The position numbers and the translations under genes were made by a program. The notes under the pieces are model-generated. The model saw only the letters and a program-made list of their open reading frames with translations, ran no database searches and was not told the DNA's origin. Positions 11,323 through 21,390 of a stretch of DNA of 64,000 nt are shown one piece after another (the stretch's first letter is position 1; every line of letters begins with the position of its first letter). Source of the stretch: Avena insularis (Eukaryota > Streptophyta > Magnoliopsida > Poales > Poaceae). Where the stretch lies: contig CM042686.1 in the NCBI GenBank assembly GCA_023614405.1, positions 467,264,740-467,328,739 on the forward strand, given 5' to 3'.

Positions 11323-12675
11323 AGGGTCATTTGTGCTAAATGTTTGGACCTCGATGTAATTTCCCCCCTTTTTAGGTTTTTGTTGTAAAATGTACTCCCA
11401 TCGACCGTGTAAAATTCTAACCTAAAAGTAAGTGGTGAAATTTAAATGAATTTCAGCTTATAATTGTCAATGAGTATGGACATCCTTTGATTTCAAGCCG
11501 AACAACCACAAGGTCGATGCCATATCTCTACATCATACTTTATTCTGATGATTGAGTATCCAAGAATTTGCATGGCGATAGATTTGGCCATATTGTGAAA
11601 ACAATCTAAAAGAAAGTATGATGAAGAGTATGGCTCGATCAGCTGCTCTCTCGAGAAGGAGCCAAACCCGATTGTTTTCTTTGCTCAATTTTAGGGTCCT
11701 TTGTGCTAAATGTATGTACCTTGATGTAGTTTTCCCTTTTTAGGTCCTTTATGTAGAATGTACTTTATGCTTATGATCCCATATCCAAGAATTTGCATGC
11801 TGATAAATTTGGCCATCTTTTCAAAACAATCGAAGATATTAAGAACAAAAAATAATCAATTTATTATTCCAAGTAATAGGAATTTATTTTCTGAAAAGCA
11901 AGTAAGAAGATTTTTTTGATCAACTGCTCTCTCGGGGAGCCGGACCTGACTGTTTTCAATTCCTTGTTTGGTTTTATGGTCCTTTGTGCTAAATGTATGG
12001 ACCTCGATGTAATTTCCCCTTTTTAGGTCCTTGATGTAAAATGCAGTCCCACCATCCGTGTAAAATTCTAACCAAAAAGTGTAAGTGGTGAAATTTAAAC
12101 GAATTTAAGCTTACTTGTCAACGAGTATGAATATTCTTGGATTTCAAGTCGAACGGCCAAGGTCAAGGCCATATCAACATCATACTTTATGCTGATGGCC
12201 CCATATGAGAGAATTTGCATGGCAACAGATTTGGCCATATTATGAAAACAATTGAAGAGGAAGTAGTATGAAGAGTTTGACTCAGATCAGCTGATCTCTC
12301 GAGAAGGAGCCGAACCAGAAAGTTTTCCTTTTACGGTCCTTTGGGATAAATGTATGGACCTCCATGTAAATTCCCTTTTTTAGGTATTTGATGTAAAATA
12401 TGCTCCCACCGATAATGTAAAATGCTAACCTAAAAGTAAGTGGTGAAGTTTCAACGAATTTAAGCTTAGTAGTCAACGAGTATGAACTTTCTTGGATTTC
12501 AAGCCGAACGACCACAAGGTCAAGGCCATATATCTACATCATACTTTATGATCCCATATCCAAGAATTTGAATGGCGATAGATTTGGTCATATTTGTAAA
12601 ACAATTGAAGAGGAAGTAGTATGAAACGTATGGCTCGATTAGCTGCTCTCCCGAGAAGGTGCCGAACCCGGCTAC
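11323..12675. repeat. Satellite array, truncated block III
   Basis: A third, shortened copy of the block. The unit at 11323 resembles unit 1 of blocks I and II, the unit at 11693 resembles the internally deleted third unit with its GAAGATATTAAGAAC tail, and units at about 11976 and 12333 resemble those at 2301/9188 and 4251/9545. The 1.3-1.5 kb spacer is absent, reduced to about 100 bp around 11830-11930. The array ends at the Stowaway starting at 12678. Confidence 0.85.
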
Positions 12676-12677
12676 TA

Positions 12678-12795
12678 CTCCCCCCGGCCCAAATTAATTG
12701 ACTTGCATTTATTAGATTCGAATGCATCTAGCACTAGAACATGTCTATATATATATCCGAATCTAGACAAATTTGAGTCAAGTAATTTGAGGTAG
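12678..12795. mobile_element. Stowaway MITE with worn right end
   Basis: A TA then CTCCCCCCGGCCCAAATTAATTGAC, an internal palindrome around GAATGCATCTAGCACTAGAACATGTC and TATATCCGAATCTAGAC, and a right arm AGTCAAGTAATTTGAGG. The final CGGAGGGAG is degraded to GAGGTAG before TA. Confidence 0.75.
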
Positions 12796-12904
12796 TACAA
12801 TAGAGTAGCAATTCAAACTTTCTGAGTTTCAAAATTTTCACTTCCTTCACAAACATCAGGGGGAAGGATATTCAATAGATCGTCATTCGCAGTACTACTA
12901 GTAC
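12789..12904. repeat. 116 bp segment shared with 8541-8656
   Basis: A nearly identical copy with a few substitutions. It marks a duplicated flank at the right edge of the satellite domain and ties this edge to the block II spacer. Confidence 0.85.
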
Positions 12905-12997
12905 TACAGGGTACAGTGAGTAGTAACAAAAGAAACTTTTTTTGACGATAGTACCAAAAGAAAGGACGTCCTAAAAGAAACTTCATTCAACCATTAA

Positions 12998-13612
12998 GGG
13001 GCTATTTGGTTCAGTGGCTATCCAGTGGATAACATGGGATATCCAATTTTTTTGGTTATCCATTGTTTCGTTTAGAGGGTGGAGGGGATATGGATAACCA
13101 CTTTTGGCTCAAAATGGTGGTTGAACATATCGCACAAATAGAGCTGGATGAGCTCAACCACTTTTGGATAGCTCCTCTGAAGCGTTTTCTTGTTTGTTCA
13201 CCCTTCCTCTCGAGATAAAATAACCATCTTTTCTTGCCTATGGGCTCGACATGAGGGCGGCCATAGCGTATGCCGTCGAGCAGAACGAGTGTTCGAATAC
13301 GCACGCGGGAGTAGGCCGCCGGGTAGAGTGGGCAGGCAGAGGGGCGCAGGCAGGCAGGTTGACACGGGGTCGACAGGGGAAAAAGGGTGGCGAGTTGTCG
13401 GCGGTCGTGGCCGCTGCTAGGGAAGTGGTGAGGTGGATGAAGAAGACAAGGTGAAAGAGGAAAATGAAAAAAAATAGTTTGGCCCATAGATTTTGACTGG
13501 CTATCCCTAACCACTTTTTATCCCACTTTACCAAATAAAAAAAGGCTACCCCTAACCAGCTGGTTGGGGATATCCTCATCCCTAAATGACATCCTCTAAA
13601 CCAAACAACCCC
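12998..13612. mobile_element. Tourist/Harbinger-type element
   Basis: 615 bp flanked by TAA at 12995-12997 and 13613-13615. The ends GGGGCTATTTGGTTCAG and (inverted) GGGGTTGTTTGGTTTAG form the terminal inverted repeats usual for grass PIF/Harbinger elements. Arms with TATCCA../..GGATA repeats continue inward (AACCACTTTTGG, CTAACCACTTTTTATCCC). The GC-rich middle has open frames on both strands but no transposase motif, so the element looks non-autonomous, possibly carrying foreign sequence. Confidence 0.88.
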
Positions 13613-13753
13613 TAACATAACAACATGAGTTTACATATAAAGGACTCGCTGCTGAACTAGTGCAGGTCCGGTGCATCCTAGCACCTAGTCCGTGCCGCCA
13701 GCGGCAGCTCGTGACATCAACACCAACGCTAGCTCTAGCGACACAGCCGGCTC

Positions 13754-14251
13754 CTAACTCATCGACACCTCTGGATAACGTGGCGGCACCTCCTGAGCCA
13801 TCATAGGCACCTCCGGATAACACGGAGGCACCTCCGGATCAGGCGGTAGTACCTCCTGAGCCATCAGTGGCACCTCCGGATATGGCGGCAGTACCTCCGG
13901 TGCCATCGGTAGCTCTGGAAGGACACTGTGAATGAAGTTACCGTTGTTGGGGAACCAGTCCCAGTAGTTGGTGAAAATGTTGGCGCCAGTGAACACCACC
14001 ACCTCACAGCCGCAGTGGAAGGCCTGGCCGTAGAGGAGACGGGCGTCCCTGAAGTTGACAAACTTGACCTTCAACGTCCTGTCCGGATTGTCATGGAGGC
14101 GAACATACCCAGTGTCGAGGAATGCGCATGCTGGCTGCAACTTTGTTCTCTACAGGGAGAAGGCCCAAATGCGCAAGGAATTGTCCTCCTGTGTGGCGAT
14201 GTCGGGGTCTTTGCGCTCTGGTACGGCGGGTGGCAGCCGGAAGGTGGCCAT
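13754..14251 (-). pseudogene. Broken reading frame with proline/glutamate-rich repeat tail
   Basis: From an ATG at 14249-14251 the frame reads MATFRLPPAVPERKDPDIAT and stays in phase to the stop at 13754, about 165 codons, broken only by a TAG at 14150-14152 (codon 34). The middle is a normal-looking globular sequence containing FVNFRDARLLYGQAF and ANIFTNYWDWFPNNGNF. The C-terminal third is a degenerate repeat built around PPYPEVPLMAQEV and PPDPEVPP. I do not recognise the family. The single nonsense codon in an otherwise clean frame suggests a recently inactivated gene or captured copy. No TATA box is obvious upstream. It lies between a Harbinger element and a MULE. Confidence 0.55.
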
Positions 14252-14615
14252 GGATGACAGACGAGGACAGAGATGGTTGCTGGAAGCGGGGGACTAGAGA
14301 TGGATTGGTGCAGGGAAGGGGAGAGGATAAATATGAAGGAGATGATCCGATATTAATGTGGCAGATTACCAAAGCGAGGGGGTAATCAATGTCACTGATG
14401 AAGCCGATGCATGTGGCAAATATCGATAACGATGGCTAGGGTAAGCGATTGGATGGAACGCTGACTCTGCTTCCCGCACTCGATGGCCTAGTCCTAATTT
14501 TGTGGTGCCTCCAAGGCGACCACGACCTCGCTCATCTGTGGGCCCTACGTAGATGATTGAGTTGATGGGTGAAAACAAATTGATAAATTGAGCTCTTTCC
14601 TACTCCCTCCGGTCC

Positions 14616-15834
14616 GAGATTCTATCACTTAACACCATATGTTGGTGTCTTTTTTTCACAAAACCACAACCTTTACATTTTGTTTCACAAACCACCAACT
14701 TTTGTGGTAATCTTTTGCACAAAACACAGAAAACGGTATTAGCTCATTTGATAACTGATTAACATGTTGGGCCTACTTGTCAGAACCACCGTGGCAGCGT
14801 GGGTAGCTGCAGCGTGCCCAGATTTCATTAGTCTATAAGCAGATTATAACCACACAAATTATCACTCCATGTCCAGGAGATTTTATCACTGCAAATTATA
14901 ACCACACAGAATAAAATATTTAGACAATCAGGACATGGTTCTTTTCATTTCATACAAAATATTTACACAATCAGGACAAGTTTAGTTTACTTTTAGTGTC
15001 TCCCAGCACATACAAAATAAGAGTCTATAACTTATGCAATCAGGACATAGCTCTTTTCATTTCATACAAACTTTAGAGGCTTAATTATCTTTTTTTCTTG
15101 CTGCAATCCTTGCTTATTACTAGCTGTGAAGTAAGCGTAAGTACGGGTCTCGGTGTAATGAACCCGTCACCTTCGTCCACGAACATAATGGAGCTTCGAC
15201 CTTGGTGGTGCTGTATCTTGCCGAGGCACAGATGAAGGTTGTTGAGGTGATTCCGGACCTTGCCGAGGTGGAGCTTGTCGTGGTGGTGCAAATGGGACTT
15301 GGCGCTTGTGCCGGTGGAGGTGGAGGTGTTGCAGCTGGTGGCGAGGCAGGACCTGCAGGCATGTGGACGTACTCGGGCAGCCGCCGGTTGCTCTAAAATA
15401 ATACAAAACCACAACATTTAGAAAGGAGCTGCATTTATACGTCGATCAAAGCCAAATTGTTCTGCCCCAAAAACTAGAGTTCTTCATCTTCTTACTTTAA
15501 CTCTCTTCAAATCCCTCACCAAAAGAAGAAATTGAAGAATTTTTAGCATTGCTCACGAATCTTACCCACTGAACAATATGGGATCATCGGAATCCATGGC
15601 CTGCATCCTCCATGCTAGCACGCCGCCGAATACGACAAGTTTGCTCGATAGAAGGAAGACGACCACGCTGGACTGCTTGACAGTGGGCTAAAATTTACTA
15701 ATGGGATGATTGTGTGGTTTATGTGTTTTGTGCAAAATGTTACCACAAAAATTGGTGTTTTGTGAAAAAAATCACTAAGGTTGTGGTTTTGTGATAAAAT
15801 GGCACCAACATGTGGTGCTAAGTGATAAAATCTC
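14616..15834. mobile_element. Mutator-like element (MULE) with long inverted repeats
   Basis: 1,219 bp. The left end GAGATTCTATCACTTAACACC is matched inverted by the right end (..AGTGATAAAATCTC). The arms stay similar for about 110 bp, sharing TGTTGGTG, CACAAAACCACAACCTT and TTTTGCACAAAACAC. The 9-bp flanks CTCCGGTCC and CTTCGATCC agree at 7 of 9 positions, as expected for an old Mutator insertion. The left flank reads TACTCCCTCCGG, so it may have landed in a Stowaway head. The GC-rich core (15120-15400) is open on both strands (minus-strand frame 15085-15417, 110 codons) but encodes no transposase motif, making it a Pack-MULE candidate. Confidence 0.82.
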
Positions 15835-15999
15835 CTTCGATCCTATTTGTTACTTTATTACTTAATATATCCCGCTTCATTGGAAGTTGATATGAATACC
15901 ATCGAACTTCTATACATCAAGGCATTTGAGGAAGTAAGAAGGATCCTGTTTGTATTATTAGTATTCAGCGATTAGTGGCTAGTCGATCTTGTACTGCTG

Positions 16000-16160
16000 C
16001 TATATTTTTTAAATAATACGATTTATTTAACAAATTTCATGAATAATACACGAATTTGAGGGATTGCGAATCTAGCACGACATTTGTTAAATTAGCCGTA
16101 CTATTCGTGTATTATTCGTGAAATTTGTTAAACAAAACGTATTATTTAAAAAAAATAGCC
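16000..16160. mobile_element. Hairpin MITE with 9-bp TSD
   Basis: 161 bp, almost entirely two inverted arms: TTTTTTAAATAATACG..AACAAATTTCATGAATAATACACGAAT on the left and its near-complement on the right. It is flanked by the direct repeat GTACTGCTG at 15991-15999 and 16161-16169. A 9-bp duplication points to Mutator-type transposition. Confidence 0.85.
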
Positions 16161-16169
16161 GTACTGCTG

Positions 16170-16928
16170 GCAAGGCGAACAAGGGCTCCTTCCACCGCAA
16201 ATATTTTGCCTTATTTTTTTTAAATGCTCCTCTACCCAAAATTATGTCTCGTCACAGCCTTTTGTGAGTCCTGGATGAAGGAGAATCATCCTCCCTCTCT
16301 CCTCCTCAATGCGGCATTGGCTGCTATGTCCACTCTTGCATCTATGCCTGGCACTTGTTCATGTGGGAAGCATCGCAGCAGTCACCTCTTCCTTCCCATG
16401 TAAGCTTCCTCGCAATGGAGTACAACCATGCAGGCGCAGCAGTGCAGAGAAAGTTGGGGCCCGTGGTGGTTTAGCCCAAGTTTCCTTCTGTTTGCCTCGT
16501 GCTTCTTCCCAAAAATGAGCTCTGGCTGGATGTTTTCTTTCTCTTCCATATTATGCTGCTCTTCATAGTGCTAAATAACTTAGGCTAGTAAAACTTTCAC
16601 ATGTTACTACAGTATCTTCAAAGTGTAATGGGTGAAAACAAATATACGCTGTTACTTTTTAGAGATGTGGCTCTTTCATATTTTTTTAAGCTTTAACTAT
16701 TATAGAGCATAATTTTATATAGTGATGATATGTCATACTTTATTATTATGTGGGTCTCACGTGCCAACTTACTAATAAAAGGGTGGTGCACAAATACAAA
16801 GAGGCCACTAATCTTGTCCAACTAAACTAGGAATTTGTAGATAATAAGGCCTCAAAATATACAAAAAGGACCCTAGTACAGAAAGGAAAGGCGCAATCAG
16901 GTAGAGCTTCATCGATTATCAGCTATGG
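16170..16928. other. Intergenic stretch upstream of the SINA-like pseudogene
   Basis: No supported gene. A 69-codon frame at 16309-16518 lacks recognisable motifs. Around 16570-16800 are AT-rich MITE debris, including a segment (TTATATAGTGATGATATGTCATACTT) that recurs near 20380-20450. Confidence 0.5.
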
Positions 16929-16939
16929 TATATAAAATA
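16929..16939 (+). promoter_or_regulatory. TATA box of the SINA-like pseudogene
   Basis: TATATAAAATA lies 67 bp upstream of the first ATG (16996), which predicts transcript starts near 16960 and a short leader. The box looks intact although the coding sequence is broken. Confidence 0.6.
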
Positions 16940-16995
16940 AGGGCACGGCTCGAGGCTGGATCAGAGAGTCCTCATTCCCCCCCACCCAAATCGCA

Positions 16996-17883
16996 ATGCT
17001 TGGGACGGGTACTCTAAAGATGGAAGCCACCATTCTCAACTGTTCCTCTTGCTCCCAGCCTCTCAAGCCCCGGTGGGTCTACAAGGTCTCTCCATTTCTC
17101 CCTCATAATCCATTGATTTTTCTTTTATCGGTTTGTTCGTGCAACTATTTTATTTTTCGAACTTCCATTTCTATAGTGCGTGGATATTCATCTAGTCTGC
17201 CACCGCTGCGTCCGCAAGATCACCTCCTGCCAGAAGTGCGAGCACCCTAGCGGCGGATTCACCCACGAGCCCTCCATGGACATTGTCCTATCAGTGGCTA
17301 GGGCCGAGTGCACCACAAAGGCTGCAGTAGTTTGCTGCCCTACTACGAACTCCACGATCACGAAATCATGTGCCGGTACGCTCCCTGCACTTGCACGGAG
17401 ACCGGCTATGACTTCGCCACCCCGCCGCCAGTGCTTGTCGCCCACCTCGAAATGGTACACTCGATCCAAGTGCACAAGATCTAGTATGCCACCGCCAAAG
17501 CTTTCCAGGAGCTGGTGCCACTACCAGACGAGGCATCCCGCCGGCTCATCCTCATTGGGGAGAAGGACGGCGTCGTGTTCGTCCTGACGATTGGCACGGT
17601 AAGCACGGTCCCCCTCGTGTCTGTGGTCTGTGTTAGGGCCACGATGTGCGACTTGCCAGTGTATAGGGTTAGGATATGGGCGGAATGCCCGCCGCAACTC
17701 TCCTGGACGGACGACAGGAGGAGGACAGGCACCATGACGGTGGAGCTCGACGCGCCGAGCTTCGCTAAGCTGGGTGACGTCGCGTTTGAGGACCTTACGT
17801 CTTACCTGGCGGCGCCGCCTCATTACCTGGTAGGTCCTGCTACGTCGAAGGAGCTGCGTTTCTTCTTTCAAGTCGAGTTTTAG
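16996..17883 (+). pseudogene. SINA-like RING E3 ubiquitin ligase pseudogene
   Basis: Two exons, 16996-17085 and 17177-17883, joined by a 91-bp GT-AG intron. Exon 1 and the start of exon 2 give a RING finger with all eight zinc ligands: C16, C19, C31, H35, C38, C41, C48, C51 (NCSSCSQPLKP..YKCVDIHLVCHRC..CQKC). A SIAH-type zinc-finger region follows (YYELHDHEIMCRYAPCTCTETGYDF), in which the Cys usually before DF is Tyr. The C-terminal half resembles the substrate-binding domain of seven-in-absentia proteins and ends at TAG 17881-17883. Two lesions break it: a one-base loss near 17312 (after ARAECT) and a TAG at about 17482 where Gln is likely (CAG to TAG). A second in-frame ATG (MEATIL) lies at 17020 and may be the true start. 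Such proteins are E3 ligases that target partners for proteasomal breakdown. This copy should not make a full product. Confidence 0.85.
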
Positions 17884-17971
17884 TGGTGATGTAAGCTGCT
17901 GTTAATTGGTTTAATTGCAGAATGATCGTTTGCATACTAGGAATGGTGGATTTTGTAGTACTAGTATTCTA

Positions 17972-18203
17972 TCTCCATCCAAGAAATAAGGCTCCCTTAT
18001 TTTTGTTTTTTGTTTGACCAGGATTTACTCTAAATATATATAAAGAATGTTGGTACTGTACAAATTTAGGATCATTGGAAAGTTGTTTCAATACAAATTC
18101 TACGAAACAAACTTTACACAATATAAGTAAATTTTAGTTGCTCCATTTATTCGGTCAAACTTTACTTTGGAGCACGCGTGTGCCTTATTCCTTGAAATGG
18201 AGG
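17972..18203. mobile_element. Stowaway-like MITE downstream of the SINA-like pseudogene
   Basis: Flanked by TA at 17970-17971 and 18204-18205. The left end TCTCCATCCAAGAAATAAGG and the inverted right end (CCTTATTCCTTGAAATGGAGG) match imperfectly, and the arms continue with GTTTGACC../GGTCAAAC. Confidence 0.75.
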
Positions 18204-19335
18204 TAGATGAGTTTGGTGGTTGTATTCTCCTGAGTATTTTTCATGAAGTCTTAACTTCCGATGGGTTGGGTGGATGTACTCTGCTGAGTAGTAAGCTAAA
18301 TAGGATTAAGGCTCTCTGTTTAGGAAGCCAGAGGGCTAATTCGCAATACTACCAAGTAGATGAATTATTCACTCTAATTAATTTATACATGCACCACTAG
18401 TTTTACATGCATGAGACGCTAGATAAAAAAAGAGGACATGATGAGAGATGAAATAACATGCATTGGGAGATTGAGAGAAAATAGAGATATCTAAATTAAT
18501 GAGTCACGAGAATTAAGACAATAAAGAGGATAGGTCTTATTATAATTTCTAACAATTTTAAAAAGCTCCCTGGCCTAATAATCCCAAACAGAGGTATGAG
18601 TACTGGTCAACATACATTCGGGAGTACTAGTATGTACTACTCCGTAGTAGTAGTATAATAGTGGAGTACGGTAGTAGTAGTACCCCTCTCTGATTCATAT
18701 TAATTGTCACTGGATTGGATGTACTCGTATCTAGCACTAAAACATGTCTAGATACATCCATTTTCGTGACAAGTAAATATAGCCATTTTTGGAGTAGTAC
18801 TAGTTTGGTTGGAAGAAATCATATTTTTTTCCGCAGTAGGGATGGTGGTTTTTTGCTAGTAGTAGTACTAGTACATAGCAGGTAGTAGTAATATATAGGT
18901 TTATACTGTACTAACTCAACATACATTCGGGAAATCGACAAATGTTCATCTTGCGGTTCTGCTGCTACAGTGCTACTAGTAGTTTTTCAGGTGCCCATTC
19001 ACCCTATGTCTTTCAGCAGTACTCCGCCTAAGCAGTATAAATGGAATTACTCAAAGAAAGTCTCTACCACTATAAAATTATAATCTGCCATGGCTATTTA
19101 TTGACAAGACAATTCATTGAGGTGGGGTGGGCTATTGGCGTGTGCTATGATGCCTACTCCTACTATCACTCTGCAGTCAAAATAAAAGAAACAACTGTGA
19201 TTCCTTGCATTAATTCTTGCCTCCGCCCCTTGCATGCCTCCAGTATATACATGCATTAACTTCTGCGAGTAGTATAGTACAAGTAGGAGTAGTATCAAGC
19301 AAGGATATATCGATACGCAAAGATATACTCGTAGG
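18204..19335. other. Gene-poor stretch with GTA/TAC low-complexity DNA and a Stowaway relic
   Basis: Repeated AGTACTAGTAGTAGTAC-type motifs cluster at about 18600-18680, 18840-18900 and 18960-19020. A worn Stowaway lies near 18684-18780 (CTGATTCATATTAATTGTCAC..GACAAGTAAATA). No gene is supported, although 19217-19335 overlies the 3' flank of the minus-strand exonuclease-like pseudogene. Confidence 0.5.
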
Positions 19336-20155
19336 TCAGATGGTGTACCATTCTGAGTCTTCATCTTCTTCTTTGGTCTGCTTGCCCTTGCCCTTCTTCC
19401 TTAGTTCTTTTTTTTTGGTTGAACATTTCGAGAGTTTGTTGACCCCTCTCGAAGTTCACTATCCGCCTGTATACCTCGTAGGTCGCATAGGCATTGAGTC
19501 TTGCATACTGGATATGCTCTTTGGTCAGGGGCATGTTCCCCCACTACTTGTGGTCCACATCCTTCTTCTTCTTCATGACTTTATAACGGATGTCTATGAG
19601 GGCCACCATGTAGTCAGCCAAAGAATCCTTCTCATTCATGGAGCCAGCAGGCTTCCACCTCTTCTGGATGTCCACAAAGTTCGTCACTGGTACTAGAGGA
19701 TGCCTAAGCCTGATACGGTCATTGCCGATGTCGACGCCTGCAAAGAAAATGTTAGGGTTGGCGAGGAACTCTGCTAGCTTGGAGCATGGCTGGTCGGCCT
19801 GCCAGATCTGGTAGACCAGGCAATCCATGCCCACACATAGCTGAACGATAGTAACCATCTGTGTCGATGATTGCTCATTGGTGTACTCGACGTTGAGGCC
19901 AACAATCTTGTCGTTTGTTTCCTCCAGGAGCTTTTGGATTTTCTCAATGTAATCGTTCACCACCACGCTCTGTTGGTATACGCCACCTGTAGTGTGGTGT
20001 TGCCAGGGTCCACGAAATAGTACATCTTGTCCAACAGCGCCACCATGGACTGTGATTGGCGCCTTCTTTTGTTTTGCAGAGGTCCGGCCGGGTGAAAGAA
20101 AAGGAATGGGATAGATAAGAAAGGAACCGCTAGGAAGATCGGGAGATGCATGCAT
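19336..20155 (-). pseudogene. WRN-like DEDD 3'-5' exonuclease pseudogene
   Basis: The minus-strand frame from 20155 runs 203 codons to a TAG at 19544-19546 and continues in phase beyond it (WGNMPLTKEHIQYARLN..). The order fits the plant family related to the Werner-syndrome exonuclease: conserved N-terminal HGGAVGQDVLF, the exonuclease strand with LQLCVG-like VQLCVGMDCLVYQ, then GVDIGNDRIRL (Exo II region, Asp kept) and a C-terminal YARLNAYATYE (Exo III region). In motif I the usual GLDVE reads GLNVE (N88, codon 19892-19894). In Exo III the usual DAYA reads NAYA (codon 19493-19495). Both are single G-to-A changes in a CpG context. The TAG probably replaces a Leu codon before WG. A run of nine A's near 19415 probably adds a frameshift, with the original stop near 19336. 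The start codon is uncertain; family similarity begins near residue 32. Confidence 0.78.
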
Positions 20156-20271
20156 GAGCGGTTATGGAGACGAAAGCGCATGCAGTTTCCCCCCGGCCCT
20201 GCCCATGTACTGCTATAGAATAGAATTTATTTACGGATCAGTTTTACGGACGCGGATTATTTACGACTATA

Positions 20272-20912
20272 GGTTGATTTCTAGATTATACAAAAAGTAA
20301 AAGAACCAAATACATGGGATACTTTATGAACGTGGCTCGAAAGTATAAATATTTTTTGAGTTTCACCTACTACTATAATTTTATATAAAAAATGATATGT
20401 CATACTTATATTATCTGATTCTCACGTGCAAGGCACTTGCAACTCACTAGTTATTTCTTATCTTATCTTACCACTATATCTCAACTATTATAATGGAGCA
20501 GTTTTGAATTGGATCCTTAGCACCAATCCTGACCGTTGGGCTGTTAGATCCAATTGTTCAGAGCACCTGGATTCTTGTTGAATAGTACCTAGATCAAACT
20601 CCACCATTTTCTAGAACCATCATGTCACCACCCCCAAAATTTCATAGCATAGTAGGCTGTATTCTCTCTACTACTATAATGGAGCAGTTTTGAATTGGAT
20701 CCATATCACCAATCCTGACCGTTGGGCTATTAGATCCAATGGTTCAGAGGAGTTGGATTCATGTTGAATAGTACCTAGAAGTCTGACATATCACCACTAT
20801 ATAAAATTTTAATAGGCAAAGCATAAAAAATAAAATTTGATCAACATCTATAAAGTATGGGTGTATATTTGGTTCTTGTACTTTTATATCATTTAGAAGT
20901 CAACGATTATTA
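20272..20912. mobile_element. Inverted-repeat element with internal 188 bp tandem duplication
   Basis: The left arm TTGATTTCTAGATTATACAAAAAGTA..GAACCAAATACATGGGATAC (20272-20327) is repeated inverted at about 20858-20912. Inside, a segment beginning GAGCAGTTTTGAATTGGATCC occurs at 20496 and again at 20684 (offset 188 bp), each copy ending TGTTGAATAGTACCTAGA. No TSD could be fixed. A non-autonomous DNA transposon is the likeliest reading. Confidence 0.6.
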
Positions 20913-21002
20913 GCTATCTAAAACTTGAAAATTCTGGTAACATGGTCTAGAGAAACGAGGGAGAAGATTCTAAAATGATGGAGAAGTGTGTTTTGAGTTT
21001 TG

Positions 21003-21390
21003 TGCATACCATTCATTATGATGAAGACTATCAATAAAATCTTCTAGATGCTAGAATGGAAAATAAGATCCAACGGCTGGAAATGTTGGGATTCGCGAGT
21101 CTTTATCCAACGGTCAATATTCAAAGTTTTTTGTACACATTTCCAACGTTGGATCAAGACTCTCGAATCCCAACATTGCCGGCAGTTGGATCTTCTTTTC
21201 CATTTTAGCATCTAAAAAGTACTACTCCCTCCGTCCATAAATAACTTACTTGGGTTTGTCTAGATTCGAATGTATCTATACACTAAAATGTGTATAAATA
21301 TGTTCGAATCTAGACAAAACCAACTCAGTTATTTCTGGATGAAGGGAGTACTTTTGATAGTCTTTAGCACAATGTATGCATATTACTACT
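21003..21390. mobile_element. Long-hairpin MITE carrying a nested Stowaway
   Basis: The arms GACTATCAA..GATGCTAGAATGGAAAATAAGATCCAAC (left) and its complement (right) fold back around 21110-21130. The outer parts (TGCATAC..ATG) still pair on both sides of the Stowaway at 21225-21348, which shows that the Stowaway entered the right arm later. Confidence 0.7.
21225..21348. mobile_element. Stowaway MITE inside the hairpin element
   Basis: 124 bp, flanked by TA at 21223-21224 and 21349-21350. The head CTCCCTCCGTCCATAAATAAC is matched inverted by GTTATTTCTGGATGAAGGGAG, with inner arms TAGATTCGAATGTAT / ATGTTCGAATCTAGAC. Confidence 0.92.
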
